DNA of 60,173 nt from Gemmatimonadota bacterium (GTDB lineage: Bacteria > Gemmatimonadota > Gemmatimonadetes > Gemmatimonadales > GWC2-71-9). Both the position numbers and the translations under genes were made by a program. The stretch covers positions 1 through 60,173 of the forward strand of contig QHTT01000078.1 of NCBI GenBank assembly GCA_003220935.1, in the 5' to 3' direction. This document shows, piece after piece, positions 42,187 to 51,800 of the stretch (position 1 is the first letter of the stretch; the number at the start of each line of letters is the position of its first letter). The notes beneath the pieces were generated by a model that was not told the DNA's origin, did not search any database, and saw nothing but the letters and a program-made list of their open reading frames with translations.

Positions 42187-44420
42187 AGACGCGTCTAACC
42201 ATCGCGCTCGCGGGGTTCAGCCTGGTCACCCGCATCGGCTCGGCCCAGCAGCTGCGCGCCACGCCCAGGGGCGGCCCTGGAGCCCCAGCGACGATTCGCG
42301 CCGCACTGCTCCGCACTCCGCTGACGCTCGACGGCAGGCTCGACGAACCGGTGTGGGTGACGGCGGACTCGATCGACGACTTCCGCCAGCGCGAACCGCG
42401 TGAGGGGTCCCCCGCCACGGAGCGCACGGTCGTCAAGGTGGCCCACGACGCCGCGGCGCTGTACATCGCGGTGCGCTGCTACGACTCCGATATGCGCGCG
42501 CTGCGGGCCAGCCAACTCCGCCGCGATGCCGACCTTTCGAGTGACGATAACGTCCGGCTCTTGATCGACAGCTTCGACGACCGCCGCAGCGCGTTCGTGC
42601 TCGGCACGAACCCGAACGGCGCCATGTGGGACGCCCAGTTCTCGGGCGTCGATGACTTGAACGACAACTGGAACGGCGTCTGGGAGGTCGCCGTCTCGCG
42701 TGATGGTGAAGGATGGACGGCGGAGTTCCGCGTCCCGCTGCTCGCCCTGCGGTTTCACGCCGGCACCACCACGGAGTTCGGGTTCAATGTCCGGCGCTTC
42801 ATTCGGCGGAAGAACGAGGAGGACCTGTGGCGCTCGTACGGCCGCGCCCAAGGACTCTACCACCTGAACAATGAAGGATCCATCACCGACCTCGCTCAGC
42901 TCCACCGCCCCGACGATCTCGAGTTGTACCCCTATGCACTCGGCCGCGCCGTGGAGACCGAGCACGACAGCGTCGGCGGGGAGACGACGAGCGGCTACGT
43001 TGGCGGGAAGGCCGGAGTCGACGCCAAGCTCGCCATCACCCCGACGTTGACCGCGGACCTCACCGTCAACACCGACTTCGCACAGGTGGAAGCCGACCAG
43101 CAAGTCATCAACCTCACCCGGTTTCCCTTCTTCTTCCCGGAAAAGCGCGAGTTCTTCCTGGAATCGAGCGGACTGCTCGACCTTGGGACGCCGGGCCGGG
43201 TGCAGCTGTTCTACTCGCGTCGCGTAGGGCTCGACACCAGCGGTGCGCCCGTGCCGATCCTCGCCGGCGGGCGGGTCTATGGGCGGCTCGGGCCGTGGCG
43301 GGTCGGCGTCCTCGACGCGCAGACCGGCACTGGGGACAACGCCAATGACGCCGTCGTGCGCGTCCAGCACGATCTCTTAGCCCGGGCCTACATCGGCGCC
43401 ATCGCGACTGTCCACGCCAGACCGCGTGGCCGAGGCGTGGAGCGGGCGGGCGGCTTGGATCTCGACCTGCCGCTCATCGTCCATGGGGGGAACCTCGAGC
43501 CGAAGCTATGGATCGCCGGCAGCCAGACGCCGGGGGTCGCGGGGACGCCCGTCGCGTGGCGGCTCTCTACCGACAATCCGAACGATCTGTTCGACAACTT
43601 CGTCTCGCTCTACCGCATCGACTCGGGCTTCGCCCCGCCGCTCGGCTTCGTCCGCCGCACCGGGATCTGGGAGACGACGGGGCACGTGGACTTCATGCCG
43701 CGGCCCGGTGTCCTGGGAATCCGGCAGCTCGACTTCACCTTTCCCGTCCCGAGCTGGGACATCATCGCTCACGAGACGGGCTCACCCTTGCTGAGCGCGG
43801 ATTGGGAGACGGCGTGGTTCGAGTGGCGCGTGTTCGGAGGCGACCGCCAGAATGGCGATCACTTCGAGGTCAACCTTCAGCGCTTGCTAGACGCGCCTAG
43901 CGACACCTTCGACATCTTCCGTGGCGTCGGGATCCCGCCCGGCCGTTACTGGTGGTCCCGCTACGAGCTGCAGTACTTCATGAACCCGGGCCGACGCTTG
44001 AGCTTCGGAGCGTTCGTGAACTGGGGTCCGTTCTACGGCGGTCACAGCACTGACCTCGAGCTCACCGCGGTGTGGCGCGGCGGTGGTCACATCATCGTAA
44101 GCACTGCGCTGACGCGGACCAGAGCTCAGTTACCCGCTGGCGCCTTCACGGCCGTGCTGTCGGCGAACCGGTTCGAGTACGACTTCAATACCCGCACGAG
44201 CTTGCTCGCGTTCGTCCAGTACGACAACGAGAACGAGCGCGTCGACTTCAATGTGCGGTTCCACTGGATCCCGGTGATCGGGGACGATGTCTTCCTGGTG
44301 TGGAACACGGGGTACACGACCGATCCGCTCGCCCCGTTTCGCTTCCCGGATACGCGGGCCCTGTCCCGCCCGCGCAACGGGGCGTTCGTCGTCAAATTGG
44401 TTCACCGTCTCACGCCGTAA
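42183..44420 (+). CDS. DUF5916-family outer-membrane protein with CBM9-like domain
   Basis: 745 residues from GTG 42183, with a signal peptide KTRLTIALAGFSLVTRIGSA. Residues about 45-225 are a CBM9-like sugar-binding fold (LTLDGRLDEPVWVTADSIDD; LYIAVRCYD; DNVRLLIDSFDD; WTAEFRVPLLALRF). The rest is a large beta-barrel (TADLTVNTDFAQVEADQQVI; FPFFFPEKREFFLESSGLLD; LFYSRRVGLDT). FPEKREFFLE is the hallmark of the DUF5916 family, common in Gemmatimonadota and Bacteroidota. It is embedded between chrA (GTGA overlap) and the LamG-like gene, so it is part of the chromate operon; its link to chromate is unexplained. Confidence 0.87.
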   Translation: MKTRLTIALAGFSLVTRIGSAQQLRATPRGGPGAPATIRAALLRTPLTLDGRLDEPVWVTADSIDDFRQREPREGSPATERTVVKVAHDAAALYIAVRCYDSDMRALRASQLRRDADLSSDDNVRLLIDSFDDRRSAFVLGTNPNGAMWDAQFSGVDDLNDNWNGVWEVAVSRDGEGWTAEFRVPLLALRFHAGTTTEFGFNVRRFIRRKNEEDLWRSYGRAQGLYHLNNEGSITDLAQLHRPDDLELYPYALGRAVETEHDSVGGETTSGYVGGKAGVDAKLAITPTLTADLTVNTDFAQVEADQQVINLTRFPFFFPEKREFFLESSGLLDLGTPGRVQLFYSRRVGLDTSGAPVPILAGGRVYGRLGPWRVGVLDAQTGTGDNANDAVVRVQHDLLARAYIGAIATVHARPRGRGVERAGGLDLDLPLIVHGGNLEPKLWIAGSQTPGVAGTPVAWRLSTDNPNDLFDNFVSLYRIDSGFAPPLGFVRRTGIWETTGHVDFMPRPGVLGIRQLDFTFPVPSWDIIAHETGSPLLSADWETAWFEWRVFGGDRQNGDHFEVNLQRLLDAPSDTFDIFRGVGIPPGRYWWSRYELQYFMNPGRRLSFGAFVNWGPFYGGHSTDLELTAVWRGGGHIIVSTALTRTRAQLPAGAFTAVLSANRFEYDFNTRTSLLAFVQYDNENERVDFNVRFHWIPVIGDDVFLVWNTGYTTDPLAPFRFPDTRALSRPRNGAFVVKLVHRLTP

Positions 44421-44433
44421 GGAGAGATCGCTG

Positions 44434-45141
44434 ATGGTCAAAGGCACTCGATTCGCCGCGACGGTGTGGAGCGCAGTCGCTCTGAGCACGGTCCTCGGCG
44501 TTTCTCGCCACCGGCACGCCGCCGAGCCCACGCCGCCGCATCGGCAGACGGTACCAGCGGTCATTTGGCATTTCGATTCGCTGGCCCCGGGGCGGCCGCC
44601 CGCCGGCTTCGTGTTCGGCCGCACCGGTGGCGGCCGCGTAGGTCGCTGGATCGTGCAGTCGGCTCCCGACGCGCCGAGTCCACCGAACGTGCTGGCGCAG
44701 GTCGACAGCGATCGCACCGACTACCGGTTCCCGGTCGCGGCGGCACCGTCGCCGGCCTTCACCGACGGCAGCGTGTCCGTGAGATGCAAACCCGTCTCGG
44801 GGCGCGTCGACCGCGCCTGCGGCGTCGTGTTCCGGTACCAGGATGAGAACAACTACTACCTCAGTCGCGCGAATGCGCTCGAGGACAACGTCCGCTTTTA
44901 CTACGTCAAGAACGGACGCCGGATCCAGCTCGCAAATTGGACCGGAAAGGTCACCTCCGGGGTCTGGCACGAGCTGCGCGTCGACTTCCAAGCGGATCAT
45001 GCGGAGGTGTACTGGGACGGCACCAAGCGGATCGACGTGCACGACCACACGTTCAGTGGGCCCGGCCGTGTAGGCGTCTGGACCAAGGCCGACTCGTACA
45101 CCTTGTTCGACGACCTCACCGCGAGGCCGCGTGGGCCCTAG
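44434..45141 (+). CDS. secreted concanavalin/LamG-like domain protein
   Basis: 235 residues from ATG 44434 after AAGGAGAG. Signal peptide FAATVWSAVALSTVLGVSRH. A single jelly-roll domain follows: VIWHFDSLAPGRPPAGF, GVVFRYQDENNYYLSRANAL, WHELRVDFQADHAEVYWDG, VGVWTKADSYTLFDDL. This pattern is typical of LamG/DUF1080-like lectin domains that bind polysaccharides or act as structural modules. Fourth gene of the chromate operon; it overlaps the MFS gene by 11 bases. No catalytic residues recognised. Confidence 0.75.
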   Translation: MVKGTRFAATVWSAVALSTVLGVSRHRHAAEPTPPHRQTVPAVIWHFDSLAPGRPPAGFVFGRTGGGRVGRWIVQSAPDAPSPPNVLAQVDSDRTDYRFPVAAAPSPAFTDGSVSVRCKPVSGRVDRACGVVFRYQDENNYYLSRANALEDNVRFYYVKNGRRIQLANWTGKVTSGVWHELRVDFQADHAEVYWDGTKRIDVHDHTFSGPGRVGVWTKADSYTLFDDLTARPRGP

Positions 45142-46384
45142 CGCCCTGCGCGCGCTGCCGCGTGACGGCTGGCTGCTATTCCTCACGCGGTTGACCCGCC
45201 TGTTCGCGTACGGCTCGCTATCCGTCGTCTTGGTGTTCTACCTCACCGGCCTCGGCCTGAGTGCGTCGCAAACAGGCATGCTGCTCACCCTCACGCTGGC
45301 CGGCGATACCCTCGTCTCCCTCTACCTCACGACCCGGGCCGATCGCATCGGGCGACGGCGCATGTTGATCATCGGTGCCATTCTCATGGCTGCGGCCGGT
45401 CTGACCTTCGCCTGCACAAGCAACCTCGTGTTCCTGATTGTCGCCGGGACGGTTGGCGTCATCAGTCCAAGCGGCAACGAAGTGGGCCCATTTCTGTCGA
45501 TTGAGCAGGCTGCGCTGTCGCACGTCGTTCCCGATCACGCCAGGACGGCGGTATTCGCCTGGTACACGCTGGCCGGGTCGTTCGCCACTGCTACCGGCGC
45601 ACTGTGCGGAGGGGCTGTTTCTCACCTGCTGCGGGCCAGCGCGATGACGCCCCTGGAGAGCTACCGCGCGGTTGTGTTGCTCTACGCCGCTCTGGGCGTT
45701 GTGCTGACATTCCTGTTCGCCCGCCTGTCTTCCGCTGCGGAAGTGACTCTCCCGCGGGCTGCATCCGCGGCTCCAGCGGCAATAGGGACGGTCTTTGGCA
45801 TCGGCCGGTCACGGGAGGTCGTGCTCAAACTCTCGGCCCTGTTCGCGCTCGATTCCTTTGCGGGCGGCTTTGTGGTGCAGAGCTTCGCTGCCTACTGGTT
45901 CTATCTCCGTTTTGGCGTGAACCCTGGAACGCTCGGCGTGATCTTCTTCTGGGCGAACGCGCTGGCCGGAATCTCCGCACTGCTGGCGTTCCGGCTGGCC
46001 TCGCGCTTCGGCCTCGTCAAAACCATGGTGTTCACGCACCTGCCTTCGAACATCTTGCTCATTCTTGTCCCACTGATGCCGAACCTTCCGCTCGCCGTCC
46101 TGGTGCTGCTGGCGCGCTTCAGCATCAGCCAAATGGATGTACCCACCAGGCAATCGTACACTATGGCGGTGGTTGGTCCGGAAGAGCGATCCGCGGCAGC
46201 CGGGATCACCGGCGTGGCGCGAACCACCGGCGCTGCTATTGCCCCCCTTTTCGCAGGATTCCTGTTCGCCCGGCCCACGCTGATAAGCGTGCCCTTTTTC
46301 ATTGCAGGAACGCTGAAAGTCATCTACGACGTGCTGCTCTACAACGGCTTTGCCGCCGTGCACCCGCTGGAGAAAGCAACGTAG
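45131..46384 (+). CDS. major facilitator superfamily transporter
   Basis: 417 residues, twelve helices. The loop after helix 2 (LTTRADRIGRRRML) is the MFS signature, and the second half has a related region (ALLAFRLASRFGLVKTM). The GTG at 45131 lies inside the LamG-like gene. MFS genes are regular neighbours of chrA in several bacteria, so it may export the same or a related toxic anion. Last gene of the chromate operon, convergent with the RCC1 gene. Confidence 0.9.
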   Translation: MGPSALRALPRDGWLLFLTRLTRLFAYGSLSVVLVFYLTGLGLSASQTGMLLTLTLAGDTLVSLYLTTRADRIGRRRMLIIGAILMAAAGLTFACTSNLVFLIVAGTVGVISPSGNEVGPFLSIEQAALSHVVPDHARTAVFAWYTLAGSFATATGALCGGAVSHLLRASAMTPLESYRAVVLLYAALGVVLTFLFARLSSAAEVTLPRAASAAPAAIGTVFGIGRSREVVLKLSALFALDSFAGGFVVQSFAAYWFYLRFGVNPGTLGVIFFWANALAGISALLAFRLASRFGLVKTMVFTHLPSNILLILVPLMPNLPLAVLVLLARFSISQMDVPTRQSYTMAVVGPEERSAAAGITGVARTTGAAIAPLFAGFLFARPTLISVPFFIAGTLKVIYDVLLYNGFAAVHPLEKAT

Positions 46385-46399
46385 GGAGAAGCCTCTGCC

Positions 46400-47599
46400 T
46401 CACTGCTGTCCCGCCACGCGAACAGGCATGGCTCTAGGCGTTGTCGTGCCGTCACCCAGCTGGCCGTTGACGTTGGATCCCCAGCAGTACCCGACGCCAC
46501 CGGTCGTGACGCCGCAGGTGAAACCGGCGCCGGCGCTCACGGTCGCGAAGGTCAGCTGGCCGGTGACGGGTACCGGCGCCGAGGTCTGGGTCGTCGTGCC
46601 GTCACCGAGCTGACCCTGGTCGTTTCTCCCCCAGCAATAGGTGACCCTGTCCGTCGTGACGCCGCAGCTGTGACCGCCACCCGCGCTCACCGCTGCGAAC
46701 GTGAGTCCCCCCGTGACGGGCACCGGGGTGGGGCTGTCTGTCGTCGAGCCGTTGCCGAGCTCGCCGAAGAAGCTGCTCCCCCAGCAGTAGGCGACGCCGT
46801 CCGTGGTAAGGGCGCAGGCGTGACCGTCCCCGGTGCTGAGGACCTTGAACGTCAAGCCGCCGGCGACCGGCACCGGCGTCGGGCTGTCCGTGCCCAGGCC
46901 GCTGCCGAGCTGGCCGCGGACGTTGCTTCCCCAGCAGTAGGCCGCAGCGCCGGTCGTGAGGCCGCAGGCGTATTGAAAGCTCGCGCTCACTATCTCGAAG
47001 CTGAGTCCACCCGCGACGGGCGTCGGGACCAGGCTCTCATTGGTCGCGCCGTTGCCGAGCTGCCCGGCCTGGTTCGTCCCCCAGCAGTACGCGGCGCCGT
47101 TGGTTGCGACGCCGCAGGTGAGCTGACTGGCGGCGCGCACCCCCAGGAACGGGACGCTGCCGGTCACGGGCACCGGTCTCGCGGTGTCGGTTTTCAAACC
47201 GATGCCGAGCTGACCGCTCTCGTTTTCGCCCCAGCAGTACGCGGTGTGGCTGGCCGTGAGGCCGCAGCTGTGGGCCGTGCCGGCGCTCAGGGCGCTGAAG
47301 CTGACACCTGGGGGAGCGGAGACGGCCACCGGCGTCGTGCTGATGCCTCCGGTGGTACCGTTCCCGAGCCCGCCGTCTTCGTTAAACCCCCAGCAGTAGG
47401 CTGCGCCGTCCGTCGTGAGGCCGCAGGCGTGCCCGTTGCCCGCGCTCAGCACCGAGAATACGAGTGGCGGGCGCGGCGCGGTAGACTCGGAGCAGGCGGC
47501 AAGCACGAGCCCGCTTACCCCCAAGGCAATGAGGGCCCGGTTTCGCAGCCGCGGCCTCCGTCGCGCGGGCTGCAAGAGTCCAGCAGCCCCGGTTCGCAA
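46400..47599 (-). CDS. RCC1-repeat lipoprotein
   Basis: About 399 residues. The N-terminus ends in a lipobox (VLAACSES), so the protein is a lipoprotein. The rest is seven RCC1 blades, each with a pattern like HACGLTTDGAAYCWG followed by GQLGDGTT and PVPV, forming a seven-bladed propeller. Every blade has one Cys in CGL/CGV and one in YCWG, which could form disulfides outside the cytosol. The start is a TTG at 47599 without a good ribosome site; a TTG at 47575 is possible. Such proteins are frequent in Gemmatimonadota and Myxococcota; function unknown, perhaps surface binding. Confidence 0.87.
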   Translation of the reverse strand: MRTGAAGLLQPARRRPRLRNRALIALGVSGLVLAACSESTAPRPPLVFSVLSAGNGHACGLTTDGAAYCWGFNEDGGLGNGTTGGISTTPVAVSAPPGVSFSALSAGTAHSCGLTASHTAYCWGENESGQLGIGLKTDTARPVPVTGSVPFLGVRAASQLTCGVATNGAAYCWGTNQAGQLGNGATNESLVPTPVAGGLSFEIVSASFQYACGLTTGAAAYCWGSNVRGQLGSGLGTDSPTPVPVAGGLTFKVLSTGDGHACALTTDGVAYCWGSSFFGELGNGSTTDSPTPVPVTGGLTFAAVSAGGGHSCGVTTDRVTYCWGRNDQGQLGDGTTTQTSAPVPVTGQLTFATVSAGAGFTCGVTTGGVGYCWGSNVNGQLGDGTTTPRAMPVRVAGQQ

Positions 47600-47603
47600 A
47601 AAT

Positions 47604-48071
47604 CTAGAGGCCGCGCGTTCTGAGCATGCCGGCCCCGCGTTCGGCCGCGAAGCCGACCGCCGCCCCGACCGCGAGCGCGACGCCCGCGCGAATCGCCTCG
47701 TTCAGGGTGTTCACACCGAGGCCGAGGGCGACTCCGGCGCCAGCGAACGCCGCCGCGGTGAAGGAGAGGAACGGCACGCGCGACTGGAGCGCGAGGGCGC
47801 ACGCCAGCGCGCCGAGCAGCACCGGGCCGACGAGCCCCCGCGCGCCGATGGCGACGCGCACCGCGTGGTAGATCAGCACCCACACCACGCCGGACAGCGC
47901 CGCCACGATCGTCTTCTGCAAGGCGGGCACGCCGCCGCCGGCCGCGTAGAAGCAGCCGAGCGCGACCACTCCAGCCCACAATGTGAGATGCAGCCGCGCC
48001 ACGTCGGTCAACCAAGCCCACAGGGCGATCAACAGTCCCACCATGAGCGCCCGCGCGGTCATCGTGTTCAT
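47604..48071 (-). CDS. DUF1097-family membrane protein
   Basis: 155 residues with about five helices (ALMVGLLIALWAWLTDVA; TLWAGVVALGCFYAAGGGVP; VAALSGVVWVLIYHAV). The region LQKTIVAALSGVVWVLI and the overall plan fit the DUF1097 family of inner-membrane proteins with unknown role. It lies four bases upstream of the RCC1 gene's TTG and probably shares its transcript. Confidence 0.75.
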   Translation of the reverse strand: MNTMTARALMVGLLIALWAWLTDVARLHLTLWAGVVALGCFYAAGGGVPALQKTIVAALSGVVWVLIYHAVRVAIGARGLVGPVLLGALACALALQSRVPFLSFTAAAFAGAGVALGLGVNTLNEAIRAGVALAVGAAVGFAAERGAGMLRTRGL

Positions 48072-48106
48072 GGGTTCGCCTCCTTCGGGTTGAGGCTAGC
48101 GCAGGA

Positions 48107-48176
48107 TGAAGCGGATGGGGTCAAACCTCGACCCCCTGGCTGCAACGCAGATCGAGCAGTGTCCGAGCTACGACAC
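48107..48176 (-). pseudogene. decayed tRNA-Ala copy
   Basis: Over about 70 bases this segment matches the intact tRNA-Ala at 53321-53393 in the same orientation. Best stretches on the plus strand are CTCGACCCCCTGGyTGCAA (one mismatch) and GAGCTAC; the 3' end TGAAGCGGATGGGG lines up with TGGAGCGGAAGGGA. Read as a tRNA, the acceptor stem has several mismatches and the D arm cannot pair, so it is not a working tRNA. It may be a remnant of duplication or of element insertion at the tRNA. Confidence 0.5.
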
Positions 48177-48230
48177 AATGTAGCACTCCCCGGTGTTCGG
48201 GGCATCGGGGCGTCGGTGTTTTAAGGCGCC

Positions 48231-48878
48231 TTAGCGGCCGCGCCGCAAGCTGCGGTGACGGCCTAGGCGCGCTGTCTGCAGCAGGTTGCCGCACGCGGTC
48301 GCGCCCCAAGACAAGAGCAGCGCCGCTGAAGTCCGCCACAAGACGAAGAGCGTGACCGCCGTCCCGATCAGCAGCGGAACCGCGCCCGGGCGTGCAGGCG
48401 TTGCGCCGTACTTCGTTCCGAGATAGGCACCCAGACCCGTGATCGCGGCCACTGCGAGGGCCAGGAGACCGTCAGGGCGGGCAAGATCGGCGATCCAGCC
48501 GAAGTGGGCCCCGGTCGCGATTCCGCTGCGCACTGCGCCATAGACGGCCGCGACGATCGGCAGTTGAACCGCTGCTCCCAGAATCCCCGTCGTGGTGAGG
48601 GGGCGATATCCCGCCCGACGATACAGGGCGATCGTCTGCTGAGCGAGGCGGTCGGGCTGATTGCGGTACTGGACCCGCAGACGGTCGAGCTGTGGGCGCA
48701 GCGAGGCGAGAATCGCCTGCTGGGCGGCGGCTCGGCGCGCCAAGCGTATGGTGAGCGGCAGGAGCGCCAGGCGCGCCAGGAACGACACGGCGATGATTGC
48801 GCCACCGATGCTCCCGCCGAGGAGGTGCCCCGCGGCAAAGAGCGCAGCTCGTACGACGTCGACCAGTGCGGCGATCAA
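48231..48878 (-). CDS. short YidC/Oxa1-family membrane protein insertase
   Basis: 215 residues, about five helices and no large periplasmic domain. Family features: a first helix pair (SIGGAIIAVSFLARLALLPL), a basic cytoplasmic loop (IRLARRAAAQQAILASLRPQ; RVQYRNQPDRLAQQTIALYR), then GILGAAVQLPIVAAVYGAVR and ALLLSWGATACGNLLQTA. Shorter than housekeeping YidC (about 550 residues), so likely an accessory copy. Start TTG 48878 overlaps the stop of the giant regulator (TTGA), so both are made from one message. Confidence 0.8.
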   Translation of the reverse strand: MIAALVDVVRAALFAAGHLLGGSIGGAIIAVSFLARLALLPLTIRLARRAAAQQAILASLRPQLDRLRVQYRNQPDRLAQQTIALYRRAGYRPLTTTGILGAAVQLPIVAAVYGAVRSGIATGAHFGWIADLARPDGLLALAVAAITGLGAYLGTKYGATPARPGAVPLLIGTAVTLFVLWRTSAALLLSWGATACGNLLQTARLGRHRSLRRGR

Positions 48879-51800
48879 AGATGGCCTCCGGCGCCCTGAA
48901 AAGTAGCATCTTCGTCGCTGGTTGCGAGCAGCCCGACCGAGCGCGGGACCACGGTACGCTGAGGGTGCGGAAAGGCCCGGGCAATGAGCTGGGCGGCAGA
49001 TTCCCCTTTCAGACGTTGCGGGACGGCGGGATGGTGAACGCCGACTGCCAGCAGTCGAGCGAGCGGCCCTAGGAGGCCAGTGGTAAGAGCTTCCTGCAAA
49101 GCCGGCGTCGCCCCGTCGACTAGATCGCCTGCGATGTGAGCCGCCGCCTCGTCGAAGAGCCTCACCTCCAACGCTTCGCCAAATGAGTCATACAAGGCGG
49201 TGGGAACCGGCCGGGCCAACGATTTCATGGCTTCGTAGCCTCGGGTCGCCCAGTAGAATTGGCGCTGCAGCCTCTCGTACCATCCGGCCTCCGGCAGGAG
49301 GTGGGAACGATCCCCGGTGGTGAGCCCGGCTGCCTTCACCAACGGCCAGGCCAACTGCTGTTCGCCTTTGCACAGGTAAAGCTCCGCCCTGGTCAGGAGC
49401 GCGGTAACCTCGTGCCGCCATAATCCTGAGCGCCGCGCAGCGGCTTCACACAGCTCCACCGCCCTCTCCGCCTCTGGCACACTGGCCAAGACCAGGGCGA
49501 ATCTTGCGATGCTGGAGTACGCCTCTACCGATGCGCGTGGCGAAGACAGCGCTTCCAGCGGAGCCAGCAGTGCGCGGAAGCAGCTGACCGAGGAATCGAA
49601 GAAGGCGAGGTCGTGGTATTGGTTCGCGAGACACATGCGGCTGTGGGCGATTGCCGCGGGATGGCCGCAACGGTCGGCAACTGCCACGGCTTCACGCAAC
49701 GTGCTTGTCGCGTCCCAGAACCTTCCCAGACCCTTGTAGCATATACCCAGGGTGTTCAAAACCCGGCGCAACTCCACCAGCAGCGCGAGCGATTCCAGAA
49801 CCGGGGCGGCCTCGGTGAGTCGTGCCGCGGCCTGGACGAGCTCGCCTCGCGAGAGTGCGCCGTACCCGAGCGTGAGGTTTGCCAGGGCGACGGACTCGGG
49901 GGGTGCGCCTGAGGCGACTATTCTGGCTGCCAGTGACTCTGCTTCCGCCCGCGCGGCCAGGTCCCCTGAATCCAAACTGACTTCCATTCGGATGTAGTTA
50001 GCCCGGACCAGGAACGATGCGGCGTTGGCCCGTTCGGCCAGCGTAATCGCCTGCTTCGACGCCGCGATGATGGCCTCGTCGCCGCCCAGCCGAGCCCGTT
50101 GCAGCGCCTCGGCACGGAGCAAGGCCGCCAGGGCCAGGTCGGTCGACGATGCGTCATCGGACCGCCAGTCTGCCAGGGCATCCAGCCCTCGCTGGTATTG
50201 ACCCGCCGCGACCAGGGAGTGCGCCAGGAGCAAGCGGAGTCTGGAACCCGGAGTGACGGCGTAAGCCCCGAGTAATCGCGTCAGGACCCGCTCGGCTTCC
50301 CGCGGAGCACCTCGAGCGATGGCGACCTCGGCTGCCTGCAGCGCGGTCTCCATCGCTTGAGGTCGCATGTCCGCGCAGATGAAGTGATGAACCAGTTCGA
50401 GCATCGGCTGGAGGTCATTTCGGTCCGGGGAGGCTGCCAGCCGCTGGGCGAGCTGTGCGTGATGGTACTGACGGCGGTCCTCCCCCATCGCGTAGTACAC
50501 ATACGCCCGGTGCAACTCGTTCTTGAACGACAGCCGCCCTTCCTCCACGCGACCGACTCCGCGATCCAGCATCTCGAGCGCTGCCCGCTCGACCACTCCG
50601 TCTTGCAGCCCCAGCAAACGCGCCAGCTCATTCGGGGCCATCGCCTTGCCCGCCACCGAGAGTATCTGCAACACGTGCTGCGCGTCGGTCGAAAGGCCCC
50701 CGTATTGCCGGGCAAAGGCGGCGCGCAAGTCCTCCGGAGGCGTCCAGGAGATCGGCCCGGCGTCTCCCGAGCTCTCCGCCGCCGCCAGCGACTTCGCCCG
50801 GTGCGTCCGCCAATCCGCCAGCAGCATTTCGATGTGATACGGATTCCCCTGCGCCAGGCGCACAATCGTTTCTCGGATCGGTACGCCCACGTCCTCGGCA
50901 TCAGCCGAGACCTCGCTGATCAGGTTCAGAGCTTGGGATCGCTCGAGCGGCTGAAGGTGAATGGTTTCCTTCCAGACCAATCCGCCGCCCCCGGTCTCCT
51001 CGGGCCGCAACTCCCCGTCGCCCGCACGCGCTCCAGCCAGGATGAGTGTGGGCACCCGCTCCAGCCCCCGCGTGATCAGAAACAACACTTCGCGGCTCGC
51101 CGGATCGACGAACTGCAGATCGTCGAACGCGAGCAGCACGGGGCCGTTGTCCGCCACGGCTTCCATCATCCGGATCACGGCTTCAGCCACGCGCAGGCGA
51201 ATCGAATCGGGGGGCGCGTCGGGAGCCGGGGGAATGCCGGGATAGATGGCCCGCAAGCCCGGACACACTCGGCTCGCCTCAGCCAGCCAGAGCGGCTCCG
51301 TCCCGCTGGCCGCCGGATCACGCCCCAACGCGGTGATGAGCTCCGAGACGGTGGCATAAGGAATGCCTTGGCCGATTTCCTGACACGGCACCATGAAGAC
51401 GGGCAGCGCGCGCGCCCCGAGGGAGGTCGCGAATCGACGGATCAGCGAGCTCTTCCCAATCCCCGGCGCGCCGCTGATCAGGCACGTCTGGTAAGCGGCG
51501 CCGCCCACGCGACTCCAGATCGCTTCCAGTTGTCCCAGCTCGACTTCCCGGGCGACGAATGCGCGCGGCCGGATGAGCCGCTCGGGGAGCGGAGATGGCT
51601 GAGCCAGAAACCCAGGTCGCTCACCGCGCTCCAACCGTCGCAGGAGCCGAGCAATCTCGGGGTTCGGATTGGCTCCGAGCTCGGCCTGCGCGCGCCGGAC
51701 TTGATCCTTGAGCAGCCGGACCGCAGCCACCGTATCTCCGTCGAGCAGGGCCCGCTCGGCGAGCGCGTACACGGCGTCAGTACACAGCGGGTCAAGGTCG

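Noticed and set aside
42201..43370. Minus-strand frame of 391 codons opposite the DUF5916 gene
   Set aside because: No domain, shadow composition, and the plus strand has clear CBM9-like and FPEKREFFLE motifs.
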